Assembly: GCF_900105155.1 (NCBI RefSeq)
Contig: NZ_LT629762.1
Coordinates: 5,155,501 to 5,219,500 of the forward strand
DNA: 64,000 bases
Direction of reading: 5' to 3'
DNA from: Pseudomonas prosekii
GTDB lineage: Bacteria; Pseudomonadota; Gammaproteobacteria; Pseudomonadales; Pseudomonadaceae
In this document: positions 9,222 to 18,607 of the stretch, one piece after another
How positions within the stretch are numbered: position 1 is the first letter of the stretch
How the letters are laid out: the number at the start of each line of letters is the position of its first letter
Notes under the pieces: model-generated
What the model saw: only the letters and a program-made list of their open reading frames with translations
What the model was told of the DNA's origin: nothing
Database searches by the model: none
Program-made: the position numbers and the translations under genes

Positions 9222-10313
9222 ATGTACGCCCCCCGATTGATCATGAGCATCGCCGCACTGCTGGTTTTGGCCGGTTGCAGCACGCGGCAAACCGACGAAG
9301 CGCCGGCGCGCAAACCTGCTGAGGTGAAGGCGCAGATTGTGCGGCTATTGCCGGCGAAAACCGTCGACCGTGAAGGCTGGGCGACGGATATCTATGCCGC
9401 TTTCGCCGCGCAGGAGATTTCGCCGACCACGCAAAACCTCTGCTCGGTGCTGGCGGTGACCGAGCAGGAATCGACCTTTCAGGTTGATCCGAGCGTGCCG
9501 GGCCTGGGCAAAATCGCCCGTGACGAAATCAACCGGCGCGCGGCCAAAGTGCATATCCCCAACCTGCTGGTGAACGGCGCGCTGCAGGTCAGTTCGCCGA
9601 ACGGCAAGAGTTACAGCAGCCGTCTGAATGCGGCGCGCAGCGAAAAAGAACTCAGCGCGATCTTCGATGACTTCATCGGCATGGTGCCGATGGGCCGCAC
9701 TTTGTTTGGCGGCTTCAACCCGGTGCACACCGGTGGGCCGATGCAGGTCAGCATCGAATTCGCCGAGCAGCAGGCGCGCAATTATCCGTACCCGGTCGAG
9801 GGTTCGATCCGCCACGAAGTGTTCAGCCGTCGCGGCGGCATGTACTTCGGCATCGCCCATTTGCTCGGTTATCCGGTGAGCTATACCGAACCGCTGTACC
9901 GCTTTGCCGACTTCAACGCCGGGTGGTACGCCAGCCGTAACGCGGCGTTCCAAAATGCCTTGAGCCGTGCCTCGGGCATTCCGCTGGCGCTGGACGGCGA
10001 TCTGATCCGCTACGGCTCGATCATGCCTGGCACCACGGAACTGGCGGTGCGCGCCCTCGGCAAACAACTGGGCATGCGCAACCCGACAATTCGCGATCAG
10101 TTGGAGAAGGGCAACAGCCTCGAATTCGAGGAAACCAAGCTGTATCAGCGGGTTTTCGCCCTGGCCGAACAGGCTGAAGGCCGCGCGTTGCCGCGAGCGG
10201 TGTTGCCGGGGATCGTGCTGCAGAGCCCGAAAATCACCCGCAAACTGACCACGGCGTGGTTCGCCAAACGCGTCGATGAGCGTTACCGGCGCTGCATGGC
10301 CAAGGGCGGTTGA
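9222..10313 (+). CDS. DUF1615 lipoprotein
   Basis: This 363-residue protein has a lipoprotein signal (LLVLAGCS, lipidated Cys near residue 19) and the DUF1615 body found in gammaproteobacteria. The segment around TEQESTFQVDP and FGIAHLLGYPVSYTEPLYRFADFNAGWYASRNAAF resembles lysozyme-like or transglycosylase-like sequences, with a Glu in TEQES. A peptidoglycan role is therefore possible but not shown. It is monocistronic, followed by a REP doublet. The ATG was chosen because it gives a good lipoprotein signal; a second Met seven codons later would also keep the lipobox. Confidence 0.8.
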   Translation: MYAPRLIMSIAALLVLAGCSTRQTDEAPARKPAEVKAQIVRLLPAKTVDREGWATDIYAAFAAQEISPTTQNLCSVLAVTEQESTFQVDPSVPGLGKIARDEINRRAAKVHIPNLLVNGALQVSSPNGKSYSSRLNAARSEKELSAIFDDFIGMVPMGRTLFGGFNPVHTGGPMQVSIEFAEQQARNYPYPVEGSIRHEVFSRRGGMYFGIAHLLGYPVSYTEPLYRFADFNAGWYASRNAAFQNALSRASGIPLALDGDLIRYGSIMPGTTELAVRALGKQLGMRNPTIRDQLEKGNSLEFEETKLYQRVFALAEQAEGRALPRAVLPGIVLQSPKITRKLTTAWFAKRVDERYRRCMAKGG

Positions 10314-10347
10314 GCGTTTTATCTGAGGCTGATCCGCCGAGGATCGC

Positions 10348-10442
10348 TGTGGGAGCCGAGCTTGCTCGCGATGGGGCCATGTCAGTCAACACTGAGTTGA
10401 ACGACAGACCGCGATCGCGAGCAAGCTCGGCTCCCACAGGAG
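10348..10442. repeat. REP doublet
   Basis: GTGGGAGCCGAGCTTGCTCGCGAT and its complement flank a spacer with GTCAGTCAACACTGAGTT. The pair lies between the convergent ends of the DUF1615 and anti-sigma genes. Confidence 0.85.
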
Positions 10443-10506
10443 GCTTCCTCAGGAGGTTTCCATATAGAACGGTGTCAGCCACAACGCTGCTGAATCCCTG
10501 TTCGCT

Positions 10507-11214
10507 TCAGATCACTTTCACCGCGCGGCCGATGAACTGAATCGGCCCGGTCGGCTTGCCAATCGGCGAGCCATTGGCGCCCTCAAGCGTCAACTCGAAC
10601 AATTGGTTGGGTTGCAGCGGCGGCAGCTTGTCCAGCGGCACCGACAGCGTTTGCCCAGGTTTCACCAAGCCCAGCGATACTGGGCCCTGCCAGTCATCAC
10701 CTTTGGTCCAGAACTCCAGGGCCTTGTCGCTAGGAACTTCGAACACGCCCAACGGAATCAGCTGGATTTCTCGCGGATTGCTCGCCTGAATCACCCAGCC
10801 CGGCGCCTTGTCTTGCGGGCCGACCAGCACCACCAGATAGGTCGGTTTGACCGTCGCCTGAGTCAGCAATAACGCGCCGAGCAGCAGACTGGCGGCCAAC
10901 CCGGCACCGGCGAGGCCGCGCCACAGCGGCAATAAATTCCACCACGACGCTCCCCGAGGTGCAGAGCTCGGCGCTGGCCGGCGCAGTTCGTTGACGCTGC
11001 GCTCGATCCGTCGCCACAGGTGCGGCGAGGGTGTTTGTGGCTCGGCCAGATCAGTCAAACCGAGCAAACGCCGCTCCCACGCATCCACCGCAGTCTGCAA
11101 CGCCGGCTCATGGCGCAGGCGTTGTTGGACCTCGTGGCGCTGCTGCGCCGGCAGTGTGCCGAGCACATATTCGCTGGCCAGTTCGTCGAGTTCTTCCGGG
11201 GTTTCGTTCGTCAT
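10507..11214 (-). CDS. Anti-sigma factor, RskA-like
   Basis: This is a 235-residue inner-membrane anti-sigma factor. An N-terminal cytoplasmic helical domain (residues 1-80, ELASEYVLGTLPAQQRHEVQQRL) binds the sigma factor, a single membrane span covers about 101-119, and a periplasmic RskA-type domain carries the sensor part. There is no zinc-binding HxxxCxxC, so it belongs to the RskA rather than the ZAS class. The start was set at MTNETPEEL because this ATG overlaps the sigma gene stop as ATGA with GGAG upstream; an ATG three codons earlier is the alternative. It is translationally coupled to the sigma factor gene. Confidence 0.87.
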   Translation of the reverse strand: MTNETPEELDELASEYVLGTLPAQQRHEVQQRLRHEPALQTAVDAWERRLLGLTDLAEPQTPSPHLWRRIERSVNELRRPAPSSAPRGASWWNLLPLWRGLAGAGLAASLLLGALLLTQATVKPTYLVVLVGPQDKAPGWVIQASNPREIQLIPLGVFEVPSDKALEFWTKGDDWQGPVSLGLVKPGQTLSVPLDKLPPLQPNQLFELTLEGANGSPIGKPTGPIQFIGRAVKVI

Positions 11215-11807
11215 CCCATGCACTCCCGCAAGGCTGTGAGGCTGCGCTTGATCCAGGCTTTGACCGTGCCCAGCGGCGTGCCGAGTCTGGCCGAGATTTG
11301 CGCGTGGGAATAACCGTCGACGTAAGCGTGCAGGATGCAGCTGCGGCGTTCGGGGTCGAGTTGTTCCAGGCAGCGGTGGATGCGTCCGGCCGGGTCGAGC
11401 GATTCGGGCGATTCAGTTGAATCGTGGAACGGCGGTTCGAAGTCATCCATCAGCGGCGTTTCGCGGCGATGGTTGCGAATCACATTCAGCGCCAGATGCC
11501 GGGTCACGCTGAACATCCAGCCGCGCGCCGAACCACGAGCCGAGTCGAAACCGGCGGCACCGGACCAGATCTTGATAAACGCATCGTGGACGATGTCCTC
11601 GGCCAGCGCCGTGTCACCGACCAGCCGTTTGGCGACGCCGAGCAAGCGCGGGCTCTCCTGCAAATACAACGCGTGCAGGGCCTGACGCTCGCCACGCCCG
11701 CAAGCAGCCAAATGGGCTTCGTAATCAAAAGAAAGTTCAGGCAAGGACACTGTGCGCAACCGCTGAAGTCGGGATGGTCCATGCAATCTAGCAAACAATC
11801 CCGACAT
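11211..11807 (-). CDS. ECF RNA polymerase sigma factor (SigK-like)
   Basis: This is a 198-residue group 4 sigma factor. Region 2 is visible as RLVGDTALAEDIVHDAFIKIW and region 4 as GYSHAQISARLGTPLGTVKAW with its helix-turn-helix. The partner anti-sigma overlaps its stop, and a DUF3455 gene lies 53 bases upstream on the same strand, so the three form one operon. The start at 11807 is a choice: the ribosome site is poor, and a GTG at 11750 would give a shorter protein that still contains region 2. The target promoters are unknown; the DUF3455 gene is a likely member of the regulon. Confidence 0.88.
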   Translation of the reverse strand: MSGLFARLHGPSRLQRLRTVSLPELSFDYEAHLAACGRGERQALHALYLQESPRLLGVAKRLVGDTALAEDIVHDAFIKIWSGAAGFDSARGSARGWMFSVTRHLALNVIRNHRRETPLMDDFEPPFHDSTESPESLDPAGRIHRCLEQLDPERRSCILHAYVDGYSHAQISARLGTPLGTVKAWIKRSLTALRECMG

Positions 11808-11860
11808 GGGTAGGTGCGACGCCCGAACAAACGGTCGGGCGTGGCTGAGCTGTGCCCGGC

Positions 11861-12385
11861 TTAGCTGGCGGTCCAGAAGATGTAGTCCGCCTGATACTTC
11901 ACCACTTCCTGCTTGCCCTTGTTGGCCGCCGCGCATTCGCTGGTCGGCGCCACGCCACCCTTGAGGGCCACGCGCTGAATGTAGCTGACGCCAGTCATCG
12001 CGCCTTTGCCTTCGGCGGGATTGGCTTTGACCAGTTGATAGGGCAGGTTGCCCGGACTCGACGGCGCGACGGCCAATTGCGTGCCGGTGACTTTGGAACC
12101 GTCCTTGGCCTGCCAGGTGGCTGGCGGGCCGAAATAGGTGCCGACCTGTTTGCCGCTGCTGTCATTGAGCACGGCTTTGGGGCCGACGAAAAACCATTCG
12201 GTCTGGCCGGCCGCGTTGGCCTTGTCCCGGCATTCGTAAGTGATCTCGCCCACCCCGGTGGTTTGCATGGCGACCTTGTGCCCGGCGGGGACTTTGACAC
12301 TGTCCGGCAAGTCGCTTTGCGCATTGGCGAAAGGTACGGCGGCGAACAGACCGGCAAGGCACAGCAGCTGTTTGGCGTTCATCAT
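11861..12385 (-). CDS. DUF3455 secreted protein
   Basis: This 174-residue protein has a cleavable signal peptide (residues 1-21, ending FANA) and the DUF3455 body (KVAMQTTGVGEITYECR, FFVGPKAVL, GTYFGPPATWQAKDGS). Only a few cysteines are present. The ribosome site GGAGAG precedes ATGATG; the first ATG is used here. The gene leads an operon with the ECF sigma and anti-sigma genes, which suggests that its product is the envelope protein or output controlled by them. Its biochemical function is unknown. Confidence 0.82.
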   Translation of the reverse strand: MMNAKQLLCLAGLFAAVPFANAQSDLPDSVKVPAGHKVAMQTTGVGEITYECRDKANAAGQTEWFFVGPKAVLNDSSGKQVGTYFGPPATWQAKDGSKVTGTQLAVAPSSPGNLPYQLVKANPAEGKGAMTGVSYIQRVALKGGVAPTSECAAANKGKQEVVKYQADYIFWTAS

Positions 12386-12416
12386 TTTTCTCTCCGTAAG
12401 GGGTAACCCGCTCGGC

Positions 12417-13372
12417 AGCATCAGGTGCTGCTACAGGTACTACCCACGACGAAGCACTTTGGATGCAGCGCGCCAAAAATAAATTTTCAGGCCAGATTCC
12501 CGCTCCCCGGCATTCACGGTGTCCCTGATACACCGCGTGTTCACCCGGCGACGGCTGCGCCGCCGGACGCGGCCTCGCTGGGCTCGACCGCTGCTACAGG
12601 GGGATTGGGGTGTTGCGGGCTTGGGCGCGACGCCTTTCGGTGTAGCAGCTGCCGAGCTCCGCGAGGCTGCGTTCGGCGGCGCAGCCGTCGTAGACCCGGC
12701 ATTCACGATTGCCCTGAAACGCCGCGTGTTCACTTGGCGACGGCTACGCCGCCGAACGCGGCCTCGCGGGGCTCGACCGCTGCTACAGGGGATTGGGGTG
12801 TGGCGGGTTTGGGCGCGACGCCTTTCGATGTAGCAGCTGCCGAGCTCCGCGAGGCTGCGTTCGGCGGCGCAGCCGTCGTAGACCCGGCATTCGCGATTGC
12901 CCTGAAGCGCCGCGTGTTCACTTGGCGACGGCTGCGCCGCCGAACGCGGCCTCGCTGGGCTCGACCGCTGCTACAGGGGGATTGGGGTGTTGCGGGCTTG
13001 GGCGCGACGCCTTTCGGTGTAGCAGCTGCCGAGCTCCGCGAGGCTGCGTTCGGCGGCGCAGCCGTCGTAGACCCGGCATTCACGGTTTCCCTGATACACC
13101 GCGTGTTCACTTGGCGACGGCTGCGCCGCCGAACGCGGCCTCGCTGGGCTCGACCGCTGCTACAGGGGATTGGGGTGTGGCGGGTTTGGGCGCGACGCCT
13201 TTCGATGTAGCAGCTGCCGAGCTCCGCGAGGCTGCGTTCGGCGGCGCAGCCGTCGTAGACCCGGCATTCACGGTTTCCCTGATGCGCCGCGTGTTCACTT
13301 GGCGACGGCTGCGCCGCCGAACGCGGCCTCGCGGAGCTCGACCGCTGCTACAGGGGGATTGGGGGGTGGCGG
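12417..13372. repeat. Tandem array of a 188-189 bp palindromic repeat
   Basis: The marker GTGTTCAC recurs at 12537, 12726, 12914, 13103 and 13291. Each unit has a left arm (TAGCAGCTGCCGAGCTCCGC, then GAGGCTGCGTTCGGCGGCGC) and a right arm that is nearly its reverse complement, so each can fold into a long hairpin. Units alternate in two subtypes: the linker GTGTTGCGGGCTTGGG with TTTCGGTG, versus GTGTGGCGGGTTTGGG with TTTCGATG. This gives a 377-bp higher-order period. The array fills the gap between the DUF3455 and DUF4349 genes and reaches to within a few bases of the latter's stop codon. Long open frames across it, on both strands, are products of the repeat. Confidence 0.92.
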
Positions 13373-13374
13373 GC

Positions 13375-14169
13375 TCAGGTGCGGCGACGGACAAATTTGC
13401 GCCACAGCCAGACCCACAACATCAACAACGGGAACGCCAGAATCAAGAATGGCAGCACGTAACTGCCTTTCTCCAGCGCATCCACGGCGCCGTCGGCCAG
13501 GTTGTCGAGCAGATTGCTGAACGCCCGGCTCAGGTTCGACGCGCGATTGCTGGCCGCGGTTGGCTCGAATGACAGGGTGATGCGATTGGTGTCCAGGCGT
13601 CGCTGATGGCCGGCGGCGACTTGCGCCAAGGCTTGCAGATCGTTTTCGATGCTCGCCTGTTCCTTGCTCAGCACCACCAGGTCGCTGACGCTGATGTCGC
13701 GGCGGCTCGCCAGTTCATCAAGGCGCTGTTGTTGGGCCTTGAGCCGTTCCTGCTGGCGGCGGGTGTTGTCCACCGCGTCGGCGAGGTCTTCGGCGGTGGT
13801 GATGCGCTGGCCCAGTTCGCCACCCTCGGCAGCCATCGCGACCAACGGCTCGATGCCGGCAGGGACGATGCGCAAGGTGATCTCGGCGCGGCCGGCGCCT
13901 TGCTCGATGCGCAACACATTGCAGGCGCCGAACTTCGCGGTTTCACAGGCTGCGCGACTGGCCTGCAGGCGCGGGACGATTTGCGCTTCCGGCAGTTTCA
14001 ATTGCACATCGTGCTCATAAGCGAGCATTGCGCCGCCGCGTCCCTGTTCACCGGCTAGACTGGCCGATGACGAACGTTCGCTGGGCCCGCAGCCGCTCAG
14101 GGCCAGGCTGGCCAGCAGGAACCAATAGAGACGGGGCTTTGAGGCGAGTTTGCCGGCCGGGTGGCGCAT
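13375..14169 (-). CDS. DUF4349 lipoprotein
   Basis: This 264-residue envelope protein has a lipoprotein signal with lipobox LALSGC (Cys near residue 27), a DUF4349 domain, a long coiled-coil (about residues 135-195, rich in Q, R and L) and a C-terminal membrane span (YVLPFLILAFPLLMLWVWLW) ending in basic residues. The start was set at MRHPAGKL because AAGGAA lies just upstream. The lipid anchor plus the C-terminal span would tether it at both ends. Its function is unknown. The tandem repeat array abuts its 3' end. Confidence 0.82.
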   Translation of the reverse strand: MRHPAGKLASKPRLYWFLLASLALSGCGPSERSSSASLAGEQGRGGAMLAYEHDVQLKLPEAQIVPRLQASRAACETAKFGACNVLRIEQGAGRAEITLRIVPAGIEPLVAMAAEGGELGQRITTAEDLADAVDNTRRQQERLKAQQQRLDELASRRDISVSDLVVLSKEQASIENDLQALAQVAAGHQRRLDTNRITLSFEPTAASNRASNLSRAFSNLLDNLADGAVDALEKGSYVLPFLILAFPLLMLWVWLWRKFVRRRT

Positions 14170-14315
14170 GTTCTTTCCTTGAAATGTGCGGCGGGACGGC
14201 AACGGTGCGTCCCGGGTTGGCGCATCTTACCTGCATCATTCGGCTAAATGGCAGGGAACATGCTCGGCTGGCCAGCCGTCTACCGACTGACTGTTTGCTC
14301 GCGGGAGGGCGCGAA

Positions 14316-14939
14316 ATGTATCAGCTTTACGGACACCAGAATTCCGGCGCGGCGGCGATCGAAGCAGCCCTCGAACTCTGCGAGATTGCTTATCGTTTTA
14401 TCGACGTTGACGGGTCGGCGGAGTCGGCGCACGCGCTGGCGAAACTCAACCCGCTGAAACAGATCCCCACCCTGGAACTGCCCGACGGCAGCATCCTCAC
14501 CGAGAGCGCGGCGATCCTGATTCACCTCGGCCTGACGTTTCCGTCCTCGGGGCTGCTGCCGGATGACCCGGCGGAACGTGATCAGGCGATTCGCGGTTTG
14601 GTCTACATCGTCAGCAATTGCTACGCGGCGATTGGCATCATCGATTACCCGGAGCGCTGGCTGGTCGCGGCCGATGACGCCTCGCGCGAGAACCTGATTG
14701 CCGGCGCACGCCAGCGCCTGCACTGGAGTTGGGAGGTGTTTGCCGACCAGTTTTCCGCCGAGCTATACCTGGACGACGAAACGCCCGGCGCGCTGGATGT
14801 GCTGGCGGCCGTGGTGTCGCGCTGGGCCGGCAGCCGCGAGCACTTGCGCACTGCGCGGCCGGGGTTTTATGCCTGGCTGACCCGCATCGACAAACACCCG
14901 ACCCTGGCGCCGGTGTTTGAGCGGCATTGGCCGGCTTGA
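14316..14939 (+). CDS. Glutathione S-transferase family protein
   Basis: This 207-residue protein has a GST N-terminal domain (YQLYGHQNSGAAAIEAALEL, NPLKQIPTLELPDGSILTESAAILIHL) and a helical C-terminal domain ending in RIDKHPTLAPVFERHW. Ser in the NSGAA stretch is the likely catalytic residue, and TESAA is the glutathione gamma-glutamyl contact. A strong GGGAGGG ribosome site precedes the ATG at 14316. The substrate is unknown. It is followed by a REP doublet and stands alone. Confidence 0.85.
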   Translation: MYQLYGHQNSGAAAIEAALELCEIAYRFIDVDGSAESAHALAKLNPLKQIPTLELPDGSILTESAAILIHLGLTFPSSGLLPDDPAERDQAIRGLVYIVSNCYAAIGIIDYPERWLVAADDASRENLIAGARQRLHWSWEVFADQFSAELYLDDETPGALDVLAAVVSRWAGSREHLRTARPGFYAWLTRIDKHPTLAPVFERHWPA

Positions 14940-14970
14940 GCCAATGGCTTTCGACCCACACAGAAAACCC

Positions 14971-15064
14971 TTTAGGAGCGAGGCTTGCCCGCGAATAGGC
15001 CGTGTCAGTCGGAACAAATGTTTGCTGACACACCGCTTTCGCGGGCAAGCCTCGCTCCTACAGG
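14971..15064. repeat. REP doublet
   Basis: TAGGAGCGAGGCTTGCCCGCGAA and its complement lie between the convergent GST and CBS genes, with spacer GTGTCAGTCGGAACAAATG. Confidence 0.85.
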
Positions 15065-15095
15065 GGGGATGTATCAGGTCTGCGATCGAGTACGA

Positions 15096-15536
15096 TCACT
15101 CGCCGCGAATGTACTGTTCCAGTTGCTTGATCAATTCCGCCTGTTCGGCAATTGCCTCCTTCACCAGGTCGCCGATCGACAGCAGCCCGATCAGCTGGCC
15201 GTTCTCGACCACCGGCAAGTGCCGCAGGCGCTTCTCCGACATGATGCCCATGCAGGTTTCGACGGTTTGGTGAGTGTCCACGGTAATCACCGGCGAAACC
15301 ATGATTTCGCTGACCGGCGTACCGACCGAAGAACGCCCCTTGAGCACCAGTTTGCGCGCGTAGTCACGCTCGCTGATGATGCCTACGACCTCACCATTGG
15401 CGACTACCGGCAGCGCACCCACGTTCTTCGCGGCCATCACCATTAGCGCTTCCAGCACCATCTGATGTGGCGCGATGGTGTGCACTTGCTGATTTTGCTG
15501 GGCCTTTAACTTGAGCAGTTGGGCGACGGTTTTCAT
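15096..15536 (-). CDS. Tandem CBS-domain protein
   Basis: This 146-residue cytoplasmic protein consists almost entirely of two CBS domains (about 8-65 and 75-130), with the repeated patterns GALPVVANGEVVGIISERD and RHLPVVENGQLIGLLSIGD. Paired CBS domains bind adenine nucleotides such as AMP or NADH and often regulate other proteins. A short C-terminal helix (EQAELIKQLEQYI) may mediate contacts. The start at MKTVAQLL is the first Met that leaves only CBS sequence. Its partner is unknown. Confidence 0.87.
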   Translation of the reverse strand: MKTVAQLLKLKAQQNQQVHTIAPHQMVLEALMVMAAKNVGALPVVANGEVVGIISERDYARKLVLKGRSSVGTPVSEIMVSPVITVDTHQTVETCMGIMSEKRLRHLPVVENGQLIGLLSIGDLVKEAIAEQAELIKQLEQYIRGE

Positions 15537-15735
15537 GGTGGTTTCTCTAGGTGTTGTCGTTGTCCTTGAAGAATCGTAGACGCAAGCGCTGAGGGCAAGG
15601 CAGAAAACGGCAGATAACACGCAAAAAACGCCATTTGGCGTTTTTTCTTTGAGAATTCTGTCGCGGATGAAGCGGCGTCACCGTGGGCAATGACGGGTAG
15701 AATCCTCACTCGAATCAAACCTTGAGGTTACAGCG

Positions 15736-18096
15736 GTGGATTTACAGCAGGGCTTCGTCCTGACCCGGCATTGGCGCGACACCCCGGCCGGCACGGAAGT
15801 CGAGTTCTGGCTGGCGACCGATGCCGGGCCTCGGCGCATTCGTTTGCCACATCAACCGTCCGTAGCTTTTATCCCGGCCGTGCAGCGCGAGCAGGCTGAA
15901 ACCGTGCTGCACGGCGAAAAAAACGTCGAATTGCGGCCGCTGGCGCTGATCGATTTCGAACATCGGCCGGTGCTCGGGCTGTATTGCCAGCAGCACAATC
16001 AGTTGATGCGCCTCGAAACCACGCTGCGCAAGGCCGGCGTCGAGATGTTCGAAGGCGATGTGCGCCCGCCCGAGCGTTACATGATGGAGCGCTTCATCAC
16101 CGCGCCGGTGCTGTTCGGCGGCACGCCGGGTGACGACGGTCTGCTGCTCGACGCGCAAATGAAACCGGCGCCGGGTTATCGGCCGAACCTGCGACTGGTC
16201 TCGCTCGACATCGAAACCACCGCCCGTGGCGAGCTCTATTCGATTGGCCTCGAAGGCTGCGGCGAGCGTCAGGTGTACATGCTCGGCCCGCCGAATGGCG
16301 ATGCCAGCGCCGTGGATTTCCAGCTCGAATACTGCGACAGCCGCACCACGCTGCTGAAAAAACTCAACGAATGGTTTGCCCGCCACGACCCCGACGCGAT
16401 CATCGGCTGGAACGTCGTGCAGTTCGATTTGCGTGTCCTTCACGAACACGCCAGACGCCTCGGGGTGCCGCTGAAACTGGGGCGTGGCGGCGAAGAAATG
16501 CAGTGGCGCGAGCACGGCAGTCGCAATCATTTTTTCGCCTCGGCGGCCGGGCGGCTGATCATCGACGGCATCGAATCGCTGCGCTCGGCGACCTGGAGTT
16601 TTCCCTCGTTCAGCCTCGAAAACGTCGCGCAAACCCTGCTCGGCGAAGGCAAGGCAATCAGCACGCCGTACCAGCGCATGGACGAAATCAACCGCATGTT
16701 CGCCGAGGACAAACCGGCGCTCGCGACTTACAACCTCAAGGACTGCGAACTGGTCACGCGGATCTTCGCCAAGACCGAACTGCTGACGTTCCTCCTCGAA
16801 CGCGCCAGCGTCACCGGTTTGCCGGCCGATCGCAGCGGTGGCTCGGTGGCGGCGTTCACCCATTTGTACATGCCGCTGATGCACCGTCAGGGCTTTGTTG
16901 CGCCGAACCTTGGCGGCAAACCACCGGAGGCAAGCCCCGGCGGTTTTGTCATGGATTCGCAACCGGGTTTGTACGAGTCGGTGTTGGTGCTCGATTACAA
17001 AAGTCTTTATCCGTCGATCATTCGCACGTTCCTGATCGACCCGGTCGGGCTGATCGACGGCCTCAAACATCCAAAGGACAGCGAGTCGGTGCCGGGCTTT
17101 CGTGGCGCGCGTTTTTCCCGCACCCGGCATTGCCTGCCGGCGATCGTCGCGCGAGTGGCCGAGGGCCGCGAAACCGCCAAGCGCGAGCACAATGCGCCGC
17201 TGTCCCAAGCGCTGAAAATCATCATGAACGCGTTCTACGGCGTGCTCGGTTCCAGCGGTTGCCGGTTTTTCGATACGCGATTGGCGTCGTCGATCACCTT
17301 GCGCGGCCACGAAATCATGCTGCGCACCCGGCAGTTGATCGAAGCCCAGGGCCACGCGGTGATCTACGGCGACACCGACTCAACTTTCGTCTGGCTGCGC
17401 CGCGCGCACGGTCAGGAAGAAGCGGCGCAGATCGGCCGCGCGCTGGTCGACCACGTCAACCAGTGGTGGCGCGAGCATGTGCAAGAGGAATATGGGCTCG
17501 AAAGCGCCTTGGAATTGCAGTTCGAAACGCACTACAAACGCTTTTTGATGCCGACCATTCGCGGTGCCGAGGAGGGCAGCAAAAAACGCTACGCCGGGCT
17601 GGTCACTCGCGCCGACGGCACTGATGAAATGATCTACAAGGGCCTGGAAACCGTGCGCACCGATTGGTCGCTGCTGGCCCGGCAGTTTCAGCAGGAGCTG
17701 TATTCGCTGATTTTTTATCGCAAGCCTTATCAGGATTACGTGCGCGACTACGTGCGCAAAACCCTGGCGGGTGAATTCGATGATCGGCTGATATATCGCA
17801 AGCGCCTGCGCCGGACCCTCGACGACTACGAACGCAACGTCCCGCCACACGTGCGCGCCGCGCGCATGGCTGATGCCTACAACGAGCAGCAGGGCCGGCC
17901 GCTGCAATATCAGAATGGCGGCTGGATCAGCTACGTGATCACGGTTGCCGGGCCGGAACCGCTGGAAATCCGCAGCGCGCCGATTGATTACGACCACTAC
18001 GTAACCCGCCAACTGCAACCGGTCGCCGACGCGATTTTGCCCTTTGTCGATGACGACTTTTCAACCCTGATTGGTGGGCAACTGGGCCTGTTTTAG
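15736..18096 (+). CDS. polB: DNA polymerase II (family B)
   Basis: This 786-residue family B polymerase acts in replication restart and bypass of damaged DNA. The 3'-5' exonuclease motif SLDIETT (D158, E160) lies in the N-terminal half. The polymerase motifs are [11 protein letters not shown] (motif A), [13 protein letters not shown] (motif B) and YGDTDS (544-549, motif C, catalytic Asp pair). It begins with GTG preceded by GAGG. E. coli polB is SOS-induced, but I see no LexA box in the 200 bases upstream. Its 3' end overlaps the convergent DUF1810 gene by 36 bases. Confidence 0.95.
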   Translation: MDLQQGFVLTRHWRDTPAGTEVEFWLATDAGPRRIRLPHQPSVAFIPAVQREQAETVLHGEKNVELRPLALIDFEHRPVLGLYCQQHNQLMRLETTLRKAGVEMFEGDVRPPERYMMERFITAPVLFGGTPGDDGLLLDAQMKPAPGYRPNLRLVSLDIETTARGELYSIGLEGCGERQVYMLGPPNGDASAVDFQLEYCDSRTTLLKKLNEWFARHDPDAIIGWNVVQFDLRVLHEHARRLGVPLKLGRGGEEMQWREHGSRNHFFASAAGRLIIDGIESLRSATWSFPSFSLENVAQTLLGEGKAISTPYQRMDEINRMFAEDKPALATYNLKDCELVTRIFAKTELLTFLLERASVTGLPADRSGGSVAAFTHLYMPLMHRQGFVAPNLGGKPPEASPGGFVMDSQPGLYESVLVLDYKSLYPSIIRTFLIDPVGLIDGLKHPKDSESVPGFRGARFSRTRHCLPAIVARVAEGRETAKREHNAPLSQALKIIMNAFYGVLGSSGCRFFDTRLASSITLRGHEIMLRTRQLIEAQGHAVIYGDTDSTFVWLRRAHGQEEAAQIGRALVDHVNQWWREHVQEEYGLESALELQFETHYKRFLMPTIRGAEEGSKKRYAGLVTRADGTDEMIYKGLETVRTDWSLLARQFQQELYSLIFYRKPYQDYVRDYVRKTLAGEFDDRLIYRKRLRRTLDDYERNVPPHVRAARMADAYNEQQGRPLQYQNGGWISYVITVAGPEPLEIRSAPIDYDHYVTRQLQPVADAILPFVDDDFSTLIGGQLGLF

Positions 18097-18531
18097 GTCC
18101 AGCAGCGACAGCGTCCAGTCGTCCTGAATGCCGTGAAAATAACGCTCCAGCGCCTGATGAAATACGCTGCCCTCGGGCGCGACCTGCGCGAACAGGGTCA
18201 TGCACGAATGAAATTTCAAGTCGTCGGGATGGCCGAAAATATCGGCCACCGAGCGTTGTTTGACGTTGAGCACTAATTGCGTGCAGGCGCGCAAACGTGG
18301 ACCCAGCAGCGGGTGATTGAGGTAGGCAGTCGCCTCTTCGGCGCCGCTGATGGCGAAGTGGCGCGACATCTCGCTGCCGCCCAGGCCGGCGATCTGCGGG
18401 AAGATGAACCACATCCAGTGGCTACGTTTTTTGCCGTTGCGCAATTCTTCCTCGACCCGCACGAACACCGGGTCCTGCGCGTGGACGAAGCGCGGCAAAT
18501 TGAACGAGTCGAGCTGATCAGTGCTTCTCAT
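18061..18531 (-). CDS. DUF1810 family protein
   Basis: This 156-residue cytoplasmic protein has the DUF1810 pattern: FVHAQDPVF near the N-terminus, [13 protein letters not shown], an [11 protein letters not shown] stretch, and [11 protein letters not shown]. The family has no firm function. The start codon directly follows a set of 17-bp direct repeats, with GAGG providing a ribosome site. Its 3' end overlaps polB on the opposite strand by 36 bases. Confidence 0.85.
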   Translation of the reverse strand: MRSTDQLDSFNLPRFVHAQDPVFVRVEEELRNGKKRSHWMWFIFPQIAGLGGSEMSRHFAISGAEEATAYLNHPLLGPRLRACTQLVLNVKQRSVADIFGHPDDLKFHSCMTLFAQVAPEGSVFHQALERYFHGIQDDWTLSLLDLKQAQLPTNQG

Positions 18532-18540
18532 ATGGAAGCC

Positions 18541-18597
18541 CTCTTCATGTGGAAACGCTCTTCATGTGGAAACGCTCTTCATGTGGAAACGCTCTGC
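18541..18597. repeat. 17-bp tandem direct repeats
   Basis: The unit CTCTTCATGTGGAAACG occurs three times exactly in tandem (18541, 18558, 18575), with a partial or degenerate copy on either side. It lies between the start of the DUF1810 gene and the end of the aldo/keto reductase gene, in the DUF1810 leader. Confidence 0.9.
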
Positions 18598-18607
18598 ACG
18601 CGATGGC

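Noticed and set aside
6658..9240. An 860-codon open frame on the plus strand
   Set aside because: It is antisense to the TonB-dependent receptor, whose frame has a signal peptide, plug and barrel motifs; the plus-strand product is His/Arg/Val-rich with no domain, as expected from high GC.
12425..13572. Long open frames on both strands across 12.4-13.5 kb that could be read as repeat proteins
   Set aside because: They coincide with the 188-bp palindromic array, are open in several frames at once, have no ribosome sites and resemble no protein family.
15540..15735. LexA box expected upstream of polB
   Set aside because: I scanned the region for CTGT-N8-ACAG and found no match.
15742..17355. 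A 537-codon open frame on the minus strand
   Set aside because: It is antisense to polB, which has all polymerase and exonuclease motifs.
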